From the NCBI GenBank assembly GCA_964630905.1, contig CAZVWR010000012.1, positions 1-64,000 of the forward strand: DNA of 64,000 nt, written 5' to 3'. Of the stretch, positions 8,062-16,923 are shown piece by piece (the first letter of the stretch is position 1; each line of letters opens with the position of its first letter). Under the pieces are notes generated by a model that worked only from the letters and a program-made list of their open reading frames with translations, searched no databases and was not told where the DNA came from. The DNA comes from JAGOEX01 sp964630905. GTDB lineage: Bacteria; UBP6; UBA1177. The translations under genes were made by a program, and so were the position numbers.

Positions 8062-11052
8062 TTATTTTCCGAAAGATTTTCTGAAAAACACAAGGAACGC
8101 AGAAGCAAAGAGAACTATAGCTGATATGATTTCAGTAATGTTCATGCTGTTTGAGATGGATGATATTGAACATCCATCATCACCGCCGCCGCAGTCTTCA
8201 TAAACAGGGTCACAGGTATATGAATACTCTTTTGAGTTTACCGGCGTTCCGAGTTTATCCTTATCTGAATCTATTGACACTTTTTCAATCTGTATCTGGA
8301 AAGAATCGCCGTCTTTTAAATTCAGAGATGCTCTGACAGTCAGATATTTAGGAGTATCTTTAACAAAAGGTATTTCAATATCGAACTTATGCGATGTGCT
8401 GCTGTCTGTTGCCGATGCTGTAATCAGTTTTGTATCACCTTTTCCGTCATTATTTGTGTCTTCGTAGATTGAGAGATTGTTTATTGCAGATCCGAATTTT
8501 GCCATAGTAGCCTTTGGAATTCTTACAAAAATAGATTTCATCTTATCATCACTTCCCTTTGAAACAACTTTCAACTGAAGGATATCAAGAGTTTTGTTCA
8601 TTTCATTTTTTGCAGGTACAGCAGGATCATTCGGGCCTTTTGTAACTATAAATGCATCGTCAGGCTCAAACTGGAATTTGCTGAAATCAAGAGGAAGTCC
8701 GCTTATTTTCGGTTTTCCACTGTCTGTGATTTTTATTCCGTCTTCTTCGATTGACGGGATAAAGGTAGCGTTTCTTGAAATTTGCACATCTTCTTTATAA
8801 GTTGCATCAAGAACAAAAAGAAGATTATTTTTTATATTTCCCCACAGACGATTGGTCGGGTCTGATGACGAGAAGTCAGCATAGTTATCCTTGAGTTCTT
8901 CTGCTGTGCTGATGGTTCTGTCTGCTGAATCAACTATTCCGTCACCGTTGACATCTACTACGAGCTTAATATTTTTGAGTATTATATCGTTTTCACTCTT
9001 ATCAATTCTCAACTTTAAAGATGCAAGATTGAAATAACACTCTTCCCCTGAAGCATTAACAACTTCAATCTGTCCAACTACAAGATTTTCCTGTGGAGCT
9101 ATGAATATTATATCGCTCACAGGGCTGTTCTTGCCGACTGAAACTGTTATGTTGCTGTCTTTGCATGGTTTGATAGAAGGATCGTCAATGCAAACCTTCT
9201 CTTTTTCATCGCAGATTCTACCCTCACCGCACTGTTCATTTGTTTCGCAGGTTTTTTCACCATATCCTCCGCAGTCGTCAAGCTTAACATCGTCAGTGTT
9301 AGATACACATCCGGATGTTTCAAGACGGAGTTTTACAGGCATGCCGAGGTTTGTTTTGTATGATGTCAATCCGGCAGAATCAATGCTTGCAGTGTTTTCA
9401 AGAATTGAGTGTTTAGGTGTGCCTGATTTAACTTTTGCTTTGAACCGCACCATTATGAGATCACTGCATGACAGGTAATCAGACCCCGCTTCACAGAAAT
9501 CCATTTTATCTGCAACTTTAAAACCTGATTCAAGGGGGAATCCACCGTTATCAGGAATAGGTGTCCATTTTTTAGCGATCTGTTTGCTTTTCTCAACCTT
9601 GAATTCAGTTGCGTATTCGGTAGACCCCGGAACATATTCCATGTTTGCAGGAATTGTATCTCTGACTATTACTGACGGTGTAATATCATCGCCCCAGTTC
9701 TGAACTCTGATAGCAAAAGTGTGTTCAACATTGCCTTCACACCATTTACTTTCAGGATTATTAGGATCAACAGCTATGTTTGCCGGAGTACAGGCAACTT
9801 TCTCGGGCTGTCCCGGAATGTCAAATTTGGGAGCTTTTGTGTCAACAGAAACGATCATAAAATTTGTGATGATCTGATCCTGATTTGCTCCGATTCTAAG
9901 ATTGATTTTCTGCCCGCCTTTGTTGAAATGTGACGCATAAGATCCGTCAGAAGCGGAATCCATGACAAAAGTGTCTGCATCGATTGCGTATTCAATTGCT
10001 TCGTAGTCCCATACAGGCGGAACTCCTCCGACACATGTCGGATCAACATCTGCCCATCCGTAAACTGATGATATTGAATTATATATTTCAGTGTAATACA
10101 GAGTTGTAATATTATTGGTTTCAAAGGCCTCTGGATTGCATAAATTCCACAGAAGCAGCCATCCTACCTGATCTCCCTGAACCTGAAGGCCTTCCGGAAT
10201 TGCCGGTCCACCGTTTGGATCTTCAAGGACAGCAAGTTTCGGATCGCCTTCGTGGGTAACAAGAGTTATTCTCACTTCAGGGTCTGTCGGAAACTCAAAA
10301 CCTGTAACACCTATCTCGCTGAGTTCATGAAAATAAGCCTTAAATCCATCATACATATAAATCTTTTTCGGACTTATTTCAATTGAGGAGTAGATGACCA
10401 CAAGCGTCCAGCCGGAAACCATTACAGTAGAGCCTATGTAACTTGAATCAGAAGCACATTCAAGGTCTGAAACAGTATAGTTGCCGTAAAGAGAAAGTCC
10501 GTCATATTCAAACCCGAGTTCACGCCCTTTGTCATGAATGTTCTTGAAAAAGTCAGTTACATCTACTCTATAAGTGAAGTAACTGAGATTCGGGTCGTCA
10601 ATATCTTTAAATGCATCAAATTCAAAACCTGCGGCTTCCGAGATTTTGTAAGCCTTTTTACCTTTAATCACCTGCGTTTCGCTTATGTTACCCTCAACAG
10701 ATGTAAAGTTCAGTGTAACTTCACTATCTGTAATGTCATTGGCTTTTGCAACCGGCTGAGCACCTGTCCAGATAAGGAATGCCTGACTTACTAAAGAGTC
10801 TGAAGGCACATGAGTCGAGTCAAGCGTGTAAGTGCTTGAATTTTTACAGGCATCTGCCTGAGGATTGCCTTGATCAGCCTGAAGGTTTTCAAGAAGGCTC
10901 TTGAACATGACATAATACCCGTAGGCACCGTCTTCCCATTTGAGTTCCTGTCCTCTGTATTCGGAAACTTCAGGACCGATCGCTTTGGCTGCGGCATAAA
11001 AAGGAACCGCAAGTGCGATAAAAATAAATACAACAAAAAGTTTTCTGTACAT
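8062..11052 (-). CDS. large surface protein with DUF11-like domain and C-terminal sorting signal
   Basis: Exported protein of about 996 residues. The start is ATG 11052 (MYRKLFVVFIFIALAV), which has GAGGTG upstream and opens a clear signal peptide; the frame continues further without a ribosome site. Residues about 40-420 form a beta-rich domain I do not recognise. At about 430-590 a DUF11-like domain is visible (FAIRVQNWGDDITPSVIVRDTIPANMEYVPGS shortened here: RDTIPANMEYVPGS). Then come a small Cys motif (CGEGRICDEKEKVC) and a long beta-rich half with DxNxDG loops, closely paralogous to the next gene. The end reads GDDGCSISS, a hydrophobic helix (about 20 residues), then RKSFGK: the layout of MYXO-CTERM-like sorting tails. 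Likely anchored at the cell surface. Confidence 0.85.
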   Translation of the reverse strand: MYRKLFVVFIFIALAVPFYAAAKAIGPEVSEYRGQELKWEDGAYGYYVMFKSLLENLQADQGNPQADACKNSSTYTLDSTHVPSDSLVSQAFLIWTGAQPVAKANDITDSEVTLNFTSVEGNISETQVIKGKKAYKISEAAGFEFDAFKDIDDPNLSYFTYRVDVTDFFKNIHDKGRELGFEYDGLSLYGNYTVSDLECASDSSYIGSTVMVSGWTLVVIYSSIEISPKKIYMYDGFKAYFHELSEIGVTGFEFPTDPEVRITLVTHEGDPKLAVLEDPNGGPAIPEGLQVQGDQVGWLLLWNLCNPEAFETNNITTLYYTEIYNSISSVYGWADVDPTCVGGVPPVWDYEAIEYAIDADTFVMDSASDGSYASHFNKGGQKINLRIGANQDQIITNFMIVSVDTKAPKFDIPGQPEKVACTPANIAVDPNNPESKWCEGNVEHTFAIRVQNWGDDITPSVIVRDTIPANMEYVPGSTEYATEFKVEKSKQIAKKWTPIPDNGGFPLESGFKVADKMDFCEAGSDYLSCSDLIMVRFKAKVKSGTPKHSILENTASIDSAGLTSYKTNLGMPVKLRLETSGCVSNTDDVKLDDCGGYGEKTCETNEQCGEGRICDEKEKVCIDDPSIKPCKDSNITVSVGKNSPVSDIIFIAPQENLVVGQIEVVNASGEECYFNLASLKLRIDKSENDIILKNIKLVVDVNGDGIVDSADRTISTAEELKDNYADFSSSDPTNRLWGNIKNNLLFVLDATYKEDVQISRNATFIPSIEEDGIKITDSGKPKISGLPLDFSKFQFEPDDAFIVTKGPNDPAVPAKNEMNKTLDILQLKVVSKGSDDKMKSIFVRIPKATMAKFGSAINNLSIYEDTNNDGKGDTKLITASATDSSTSHKFDIEIPFVKDTPKYLTVRASLNLKDGDSFQIQIEKVSIDSDKDKLGTPVNSKEYSYTCDPVYEDCGGGDDGCSISSISNSMNITEIISAIVLFASAFLVFFRKSFGK

Positions 11053-11146
11053 TTTACACCTCAAAAAACTGTTAAATGCGATAACAACACCAACTTTAGT
11101 TATGATAAACAAACATATTTATTTGTCAAAAATTAAAAAAATTTCA

Positions 11147-12385
11147 TTAATCAACATAAACAACAGCGCAACCTGTACTTTCGTCCTCTTCTTCAGCTTC
11201 ATTTCCCGGAGCTTTTTTACACTCGCTGTCTGTTTCGTCACAACTGTATTTAAACTGCTCTGTGATGACAGTTGCCCCTGCGATCTGCTGGTTTTTTGAA
11301 AGTATTACATCATTTGCGGTAATATAGAACTGGGTTGTCTGGCCGTTGTAAAAATCAAGTTCCGCTGTAACTACAAGAAATTTTTCTTCACCTTCTTCCA
11401 TAGAGAACGTTCCTGAAGGTATCTGGAACTGGACATTCTGGACAGGTGTCACAAAATCTGCTTTTTCTTCGATCAGAGAGTCTGCTTTGCCTTTGTTGCC
11501 GTTATCAAGGAAAAGAGAGATCTTTTTTACACCGTTTCCGAAAGAAACGACCGTTCCGTCAAGCCGGATGTTGATGCTTTTTATCTCATTTTCTCCGTCA
11601 AGCGCTTTAGTTCTGATGTGCATTACGGTCTGGGTTTTATTCATCTCTTTCCATGATGGTGCTTTCGGAAAGTATTTCCCTGATGCAAAAAGGAAATATC
11701 CAGTCTGAGGTTCAAAAGAGAATCTCGGGAATGAAATTTTTTCAGGATATGCGGCAATTTCAACTGACCCTGCACCTCCGGCAGTAGATATTGAAATCCC
11801 TGTCAACGGTTTGATGTCGACACCAAAATCCCACAGTGATGTCAGCTCCTTATCAATTAAAAAATCACCAACGACAAGGAAGTTTTCTGTGACATTCATC
11901 TTGTATGAGGCTGTTTTCTGTCCGATCTGGAATTTTATTGTGTTTCCTTCAGGTGATTCAACAATTGCGATAACTTTTTCTGAACTGTCAAATAAACCGT
12001 TTCCGTTATTGTCATATACAAGGCGGAAATTTGTCCCTTTTATATCAAGACTTGAACTGACCACAGTAACTGTCAACTCCTTGAAAAGATAGAGTTTTCC
12101 TTCAGCCCCGCCAGCGTATGAATCTATCCCGAGCTGACCGAGAACGACATCTTTTGCAGGATGTGCCACGAATATTTTTTTAGATCCCAGTGAATTCGGC
12201 GAGTTATCTCCGGTTTTAAGTGTCACTGCCGCATAAGTTGAGAAATTTGCGGAAGGAGCAATGCAAAGCTCTTCATGACAGGTCATTCCCGCTGAACAGT
12301 CATCTGCCGTCGTACATTCCCAAGCCTGCGAAAAAACAAAAAAAGGAAATAAAATAAAAACTGATGCACTAAAAAATCTCTTCAT
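11147..12385 (-). CDS. secreted protein, paralog of neighbour's C-terminal half, Gly-Cys tail
   Basis: Exported protein of 412 residues; GGAG sits seven bases before the ATG. Signal peptide MKRFFSASVFILFPFFVFS, then an EGF-like Cys motif (CTTADDCSAGMTCHEELC) and a beta-rich body. Landmarks match the C-terminal half of the downstream neighbour (8062-11052) in order: GDNSP/GKNSP, an IFVAHP/IFIAPQ strand, VLGQL/VVGQI, DNNGNGLFD/DVNGDGIVD, EMNKT, LDNGNKGKAD/DTNNDGKGD, then YSCD. So this gene is a free-standing duplicate of that half. After YSCD comes an acidic linker and the end DESTGCAVVYVD, with Gly-Cys seven residues from the end and no membrane helix. Function unknown, probably a surface structural or binding protein. 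Confidence 0.83.
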   Translation of the reverse strand: MKRFFSASVFILFPFFVFSQAWECTTADDCSAGMTCHEELCIAPSANFSTYAAVTLKTGDNSPNSLGSKKIFVAHPAKDVVLGQLGIDSYAGGAEGKLYLFKELTVTVVSSSLDIKGTNFRLVYDNNGNGLFDSSEKVIAIVESPEGNTIKFQIGQKTASYKMNVTENFLVVGDFLIDKELTSLWDFGVDIKPLTGISISTAGGAGSVEIAAYPEKISFPRFSFEPQTGYFLFASGKYFPKAPSWKEMNKTQTVMHIRTKALDGENEIKSINIRLDGTVVSFGNGVKKISLFLDNGNKGKADSLIEEKADFVTPVQNVQFQIPSGTFSMEEGEEKFLVVTAELDFYNGQTTQFYITANDVILSKNQQIAGATVITEQFKYSCDETDSECKKAPGNEAEEEDESTGCAVVYVD

Positions 12386-12479
12386 TTAAATCTCCAAATT
12401 ATTACAACACAACAATCAGCCGATACTACTTATGACCACCGTTTTTGTCAAAAAAAGATTCCTTATAAACGGCACATTT

Positions 12480-12508
12480 TTGACATTCATCACTATATTT
12501 GATATTTT
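12480..12508 (+). promoter_or_regulatory. sigma-70-like promoter upstream of lipoprotein-tmk-hisS
   Basis: TTGACA at 12480-12485 is followed after 17 bases by TATTTT at 12503-12508. The GTG start at 12533 with AGGAGG lies 25 bases further on. It would drive the lipoprotein, tmk and hisS genes, which are packed within 0-3 bases of each other. Confidence 0.5.
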
Positions 12509-12532
12509 CCTGTGTTTTTAAGGAGGTAAAAG

Positions 12533-13150
12533 GTGCAAAAAAGAGTTTTTTTTCTGTTTTCAGCTGTTTTTCTGCTTATTTCGTGTTCTGAAGCAAAACT
12601 TGAGAAGATATTTGAAGACAATTTTGAGAGGGCGGAACTTGGAGAAAATTATACTGTTCAGGGCGGTGACTGGAAGATAGATGAAGGAGCAATCACAAGT
12701 TCAAAAGCTGAGAACAGAAATCTGGTTCTGACAGGAGTGCATCTTCCGCAAAACGGTGTGATTGAGCTGACAATGTGGAGCGAAAGTGAAGGTGTCGATG
12801 TAAAATTCAACGGATGGGGGGATGGCGGAATTCACGATCACGGTGATGGGTATTCTTTCATTCTGGGCGGTTGGCAGAACAGGGTTTCAGTCATTTCCAA
12901 GCTCCACGAACACGAAAAGAAAAGGTCTGAAGAGAGAGATGTCAGATTGAGGAAAGGAGAGAGATATCGAGTTAAAGTCGTGAGAAAAGGCAGTGATATC
13001 AAGTGGTTTGTTAATGACAAGCTGTTCCTTTCATATAATGATGAAGATCCTCTTAAAACAGGCGAAGGTTTTGACAGGCTTTCTTTCGGCAATTGGCGCT
13101 CAAAAGTGTTTTTTGATGACCTGAAGATATATAAATTTGCAGGAGAATAG
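12533..13150 (+). CDS. lipoprotein with concanavalin/LamG-like sugar-binding fold
   Basis: Lipoprotein of 205 residues starting at GTG, with AGGAGG at 12521-12526. The lipobox is LLISC (Cys at about 18). The mature part is a single beta-sandwich: FEDNFER, GDWKIDEGAI, ELTMWSE, GDGYSFILGG, WFVNDKLFLSY and FDDLKIYKF are strands characteristic of concanavalin-A-like or 3-keto-disaccharide-hydrolase-type domains. These usually bind or cleave glycans; no catalytic residues can be assigned. It precedes tmk by two bases and probably shares its transcript, although a functional link is doubtful. Confidence 0.75.
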   Translation: MQKRVFFLFSAVFLLISCSEAKLEKIFEDNFERAELGENYTVQGGDWKIDEGAITSSKAENRNLVLTGVHLPQNGVIELTMWSESEGVDVKFNGWGDGGIHDHGDGYSFILGGWQNRVSVISKLHEHEKKRSEERDVRLRKGERYRVKVVRKGSDIKWFVNDKLFLSYNDEDPLKTGEGFDRLSFGNWRSKVFFDDLKIYKFAGE

Positions 13151-13152
13151 TA

Positions 13153-13752
13153 ATGTTCATTGCAGTTGAAGGGATTGACGGAAGTGGAAAGAGCACAACA
13201 ATTAAAGAGTTGAGCAGATATCTTTTAAGCAAAGGAAAAGATGTTCTGCTGACTGCGGAACCGACCGATATGTCTTCCGGAAAAGTGATAAGGGAAGTGC
13301 TTTCCAGAAAAGACTCTGATTCGCCGCTTACTCACGAAATGCTTGCACTGATGTTTGCGGCAGACCGGCTTAACCACTTGAAGGAAAGGATCTGGCCTGC
13401 CCTTAAAGCTAAAAGAACTGTCATAACCGACAGATATTTTTTCAGCTCTGTTGCATATCAGTCTGTAAATGTGAGCTATGAATGGGTGAAAGGAGTTAAC
13501 AGGTTTGCTACAATGCCAGATATACTTGTTTTTATTGATGTTTCGATAGATAAGGCGCTTGAACGGCTTTCAATTTTCAGGCAGAAAACAGAACTTTATG
13601 AGACAAGGGAGTATCTTGAGCAGATAAAGGCAAATTATGAAACAGTAATATCCGATTTCTCCGAACATGTTAAAGTCGTCAGACTTAACGGAAATCTCAA
13701 AATGGATGAAATTTATTCAGATATCGAAACAAAATTTGAAGGGGTGTTGTAA
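13153..13752 (+). CDS. tmk: thymidylate kinase
   Basis: Cytosolic kinase of 199 residues that phosphorylates dTMP to dTDP with ATP in the dTTP pathway. The P-loop is GIDGSGKSTT (residues 7-16). EPTD at about residue 37 and the DRY motif in TDRYFFSSVAYQS (about residue 94) are the family's substrate-binding and DR(Y/H) signatures. TREYLEQIKANYE fits the C-terminal helix. Length is normal. GGAG lies just before the ATG. The stop codon overlaps the hisS start by one base (TAATG), so the two are translationally coupled. Confidence 0.95.
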   Translation: MFIAVEGIDGSGKSTTIKELSRYLLSKGKDVLLTAEPTDMSSGKVIREVLSRKDSDSPLTHEMLALMFAADRLNHLKERIWPALKAKRTVITDRYFFSSVAYQSVNVSYEWVKGVNRFATMPDILVFIDVSIDKALERLSIFRQKTELYETREYLEQIKANYETVISDFSEHVKVVRLNGNLKMDEIYSDIETKFEGVL

Positions 13753-15032
13753 TGATTTCAGCAGTTAAAGGGATGAACGATCTGTTCGGCAGAAGGGCGA
13801 TGCGCTGGGGCAGAATGGAAGAGGATATCAGAAGGATCGTTGAAAATGCGAATTTCACAGAGTTCAGAACCCCGATCCTTGAAGAGATTGCTCTTTTTAA
13901 AAGGGGGGTGGGCGAAACGACTGATGTTGTTCAGAAGGAAATGTATGATTTTCTTGATAAAAAAGGTCGCCATGTCGCAATGAGACCTGAAGGGACTGCG
14001 AGTGTGGTGAGGGCTTTTATTGAGCATGGAATAGCAATGAACGAGCCGATGCCCTTCAAACTTTACTATATCGGTCCTTTCTTCCGTTATGAAAGACCGC
14101 AGAAAGGGAGATACCGTCAGTTCCATCAGCTTGGAATCGAGATCTTCGGGGACGATACTCCACAGATGGATGCCGAGATGATATTTACGGCCTGCAGAGT
14201 TCTTGAACACTTCAAGATTGACTATGAAGTGCATATAAATTCAATAGGTTGCAAAGAGTGCAGACCTGCATACAGAGAAAAACTTGTCGAATATTTCTCT
14301 TCAAAGAAAGAACATCTGTGTGAGGATTGTCAGAAAAGGATAGATACAAATCCGCTTCGACTTCTTGACTGCAAAACCTGCAATCCGAAAGCGAAATATC
14401 AGGACATTCCGGTGATGACAGATCATTTGTGCCAGAAATGCGACACCCATTTCAAACAGCTTAAAGATGCTCTTGAAATATTTCATGTCAATGGAATCAT
14501 TGATCCTTTCATTGTCAGAGGACTTGATTACTACACCCGTACCGCTTTTGAAATAGTTGCAAATACAGGGGGTTCGCAAAATGCTGTTGCCGGCGGCGGC
14601 AGATACGACAACCTTGTTTCAGATATTGGAGGCCCCGATACTCCTGCGACCGGTTTTGCAATGGGACTTGAAAGACTTTTTGATCTCATCAGTGAAGATT
14701 TTTACACTGAACCTTTTATTTCAGCGGGCTACGCACTTTGCGATGAAGCTGTTAATGATCTTGTCCATTTTGCAAAGCATATGTCATATCATCCTGTCAG
14801 ATTTTTTGCCGATTATAAGCCCAAAAAATTCAAAAAAGCGCTCCAGAAAGCTGATAAAGCAGGGGCGGAATTCATTTTCATTATCGGTGAAGATGAAGCT
14901 AAGGATAAGAAAATAATGATGAAAAACCTTAAGACAGGTGAGCAGAAAGTTTTTTATCAGCACGAAGTCATCCTGATAATCAATGAGCTCCTCAACTATG
15001 AGTCAGGCAAGTTCTCAGCAACTAAGGTCTAA
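13752..15032 (+). CDS. hisS: histidyl-tRNA synthetase
   Basis: Class II aminoacyl-tRNA synthetase of 426 residues that charges tRNA-His. Motif 1 is around FTEFRTPILEE (residues 35-45), motif 2 is FRYERPQKGRYRQFHQLG, and the histidine-specific signatures are GLDYYTRTAFE and AGGGRYDNL. Motif 3 is GFAMGLERL. The insertion near residues 160-240 has four Cys-x2-Cys-like pairs, as in many bacterial HisRS. The C-terminal anticodon-binding domain is present (VRFFADYKPKKFKKALQKAD shortened: FFADYKPKKFKKALQKAD). The start codon overlaps the tmk stop. Confidence 0.96.
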   Translation: MISAVKGMNDLFGRRAMRWGRMEEDIRRIVENANFTEFRTPILEEIALFKRGVGETTDVVQKEMYDFLDKKGRHVAMRPEGTASVVRAFIEHGIAMNEPMPFKLYYIGPFFRYERPQKGRYRQFHQLGIEIFGDDTPQMDAEMIFTACRVLEHFKIDYEVHINSIGCKECRPAYREKLVEYFSSKKEHLCEDCQKRIDTNPLRLLDCKTCNPKAKYQDIPVMTDHLCQKCDTHFKQLKDALEIFHVNGIIDPFIVRGLDYYTRTAFEIVANTGGSQNAVAGGGRYDNLVSDIGGPDTPATGFAMGLERLFDLISEDFYTEPFISAGYALCDEAVNDLVHFAKHMSYHPVRFFADYKPKKFKKALQKADKAGAEFIFIIGEDEAKDKKIMMKNLKTGEQKVFYQHEVILIINELLNYESGKFSATKV

Positions 15033-15061
15033 GGTTCCGATTTAGAACTCAGAACACCCTT

Positions 15062-15090
15062 TTGACATTTTTTTATGAAAACGGTCGAAT
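15062..15090 (+). promoter_or_regulatory. possible promoter for the subtilisin-like protease gene
   Basis: TTGACA at 15062-15067 is followed after 17 bases by TCGAAT at 15085-15090 (four of six consensus bases). The ATG at 15149 is about 58 bases downstream with GAGGTGG in front. The -10 box is weak, so this is tentative. Confidence 0.3.
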
Positions 15091-15148
15091 ATTGTGATTT
15101 AAAAAGCTCAGATTACTGCGGTGATGTTTTAAAATATTGAGGTGGAAA

Positions 15149-16846
15149 ATGAAAAAGCTATCTGTTGTCATTGCTTTGACGCTCCTTTTTTCTGTTATTT
15201 ATGCTGAAGAGCCGTGCTATTATTACGGAGAAAAACTCACATGCCTTGAAAAGATTCATCTGGATTTTTCAGTAGAATCAAGTAGTTATGTGAGGTCTGT
15301 TTCAATTGACGGAGGGATGAAACTCCCTTTGACGGGTGAAATAGGTGTCGTTTTCAGGAAAGGGGTCAGCAAAAAAGTGATAGACGGGATCATTGAAAAA
15401 TATTCTTTTAAAATTGCCAGAACCCTTGATGGAATTGACGGATATTTCATTTTTAAAGCACCTGAAAATACTCCGCTTTTTGAAATTTCGAGGAAACTTT
15501 TTGAAACTGGTCTTGTAAAATGGGCTCAGCCGGTGTGGCTTGAAAAACCTGTGCTTGCATTTGTTCCGAATGATACTTATTACGGTGACCAGTGGCAGCA
15601 TAAGGTGATAAATTCTGAAGCCGCATGGGACAGGGCAAAAGGTTATCAGGATGCTAAAATTGCAGTTCTTGACAGCGGAGTGGACACCATGCATCCCGAT
15701 CTTTTTTTGCAGTTAGGAATGAGTTTTGTTCCGGGTGAACCTCAGGTGGATCCGAATATGGGTGCATTTCAGAATAAGTATTATTTTGCTCATGGAACAG
15801 CAGTTTCAGGAATCGCTGCGGGGCAGGGTAATAATGGAATAGGCGTTAGCGGAGTGTGTCCTGAATGCAGTGTAATTCCTGTAAAATACATAGGAAATGA
15901 AATGAATCTGCCACCTGCCGACAGAAAACTTAATGCGGTAAAATGGGCAGTTGATGCCGGTGCATGGGTAATCAACAATTCGTGGACAATAGCACCCGAT
16001 ACAGACAGTCAGACAGAAGAGTGCATTGACATCCCGCTTGATAATTTCGTGAAGGAAATGACAGATTATGCAGTAAATACAGGGAGAAACGGACTGGGAA
16101 CGATAATAGTCTGGGCGGCCGGAAATTCAACATGTGATACAGTCAGAAATCCCTCGCTCCTTGATGAAAGAAATGTCGTTGTTTCAGGTCTTGATTTAGA
16201 CAGCACGCTCGTGTATTACTCAAATTACGGCATAAATGTTGATATTGCCGCTCCTGCCGGTGATGCCGATCCGGCAAAATCGGGACTTATAACGACTGAT
16301 GTTACGGCAAACGGAAAAGGTTTCAACCCTGCTTTCAATGATGCAAATTCAGGATACACCGATTACATGGACCAGGCATACACAAAATATTTTGACGGAA
16401 CAAGTGCGGCGGCACCTGTTGTTGCAGGAGCACTTGCACTGATGCTTTCTGTGAATCCTTCAATGACTTGTCTGGAAGCGATAGACTGCATGAAAAAAGC
16501 GGCGTCCGTTCCAGATGCCGAATGCAGTCATGGAGAAAAAAGCGTCTGTTTCGGAGCAGGAATACTGGATGTGGGAAAAATGGTGGAACTTGCATCAGGC
16601 GGCGAGTGCGGCGGCGAACCGCTTGAAGTTGAAGACGACGAACAAACACCCGATGAAAGCGTTGAAGAGCCAGAGAGTGATACCGGTGCAGAATCTCCAG
16701 ACAACAATGAGCAGGCTGAAACACCTGATTCATCTCAGATCATTGACGAAGATGAACAATCTGACAGTTCCGGCATAAACGATAAGCCGGATAATGCGAA
16801 TGTTCCCGAAGATGAATCAACCGGCTGTTCTGTTCTTAATATCTAA
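15149..16846 (+). CDS. secreted subtilisin-like serine protease (S8) with Gly-Cys tail
   Basis: Exported protease of about 565 residues. The start is ATG 15149 (GAGGTGG four bases upstream), giving signal peptide MKKLSVVIALTLLFSVIYA. Residues about 20-150 look like an inhibitory propeptide (VVFRKGVSKKVIDGIIEKY). The triad is complete: Asp in AVLDSGVDTMHPDL (about 174), His in HGTAVSGIAAGQ (about 215), Ser in GTSAAAPVVAGAL (about 418); the oxyanion Asn is in WAAGNST (about 326). The last 75 residues are an Asp/Glu/Pro-rich linker ending DESTGCSVLNI, the same tail as the proteins at 11147 and 25402. Expected to cleave proteins outside the cytoplasm, probably tethered at the surface. Confidence 0.92.
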   Translation: MKKLSVVIALTLLFSVIYAEEPCYYYGEKLTCLEKIHLDFSVESSSYVRSVSIDGGMKLPLTGEIGVVFRKGVSKKVIDGIIEKYSFKIARTLDGIDGYFIFKAPENTPLFEISRKLFETGLVKWAQPVWLEKPVLAFVPNDTYYGDQWQHKVINSEAAWDRAKGYQDAKIAVLDSGVDTMHPDLFLQLGMSFVPGEPQVDPNMGAFQNKYYFAHGTAVSGIAAGQGNNGIGVSGVCPECSVIPVKYIGNEMNLPPADRKLNAVKWAVDAGAWVINNSWTIAPDTDSQTEECIDIPLDNFVKEMTDYAVNTGRNGLGTIIVWAAGNSTCDTVRNPSLLDERNVVVSGLDLDSTLVYYSNYGINVDIAAPAGDADPAKSGLITTDVTANGKGFNPAFNDANSGYTDYMDQAYTKYFDGTSAAAPVVAGALALMLSVNPSMTCLEAIDCMKKAASVPDAECSHGEKSVCFGAGILDVGKMVELASGGECGGEPLEVEDDEQTPDESVEEPESDTGAESPDNNEQAETPDSSQIIDEDEQSDSSGINDKPDNANVPEDESTGCSVLNI

Positions 16847-16894
16847 ACAACAAGTTGTGCCAAAAATTGTTTTTTTGTTTTTAGTGTGATAAAC

Positions 16895-16918
16895 TCCTCA
16901 TAAAGTTTTTTTTGAGGA
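16895..16918 (+). promoter_or_regulatory. possible hairpin hiding the ribosome site of the histidine kinase
   Basis: TCCTCA (16895-16900) pairs perfectly with TGAGGA (16913-16918), the only ribosome-site-like sequence before the TTG at 16924. The loop is 12 bases. A six-pair stem with this loop is only moderately stable, so translational control is a suggestion. Confidence 0.3.
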
Positions 16919-16923
16919 TTTGA

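Noticed and set aside
15033..15060. Terminator after hisS
   Set aside because: GTTC-N7-GAAC gives only a four-pair stem and no T tract follows directly.
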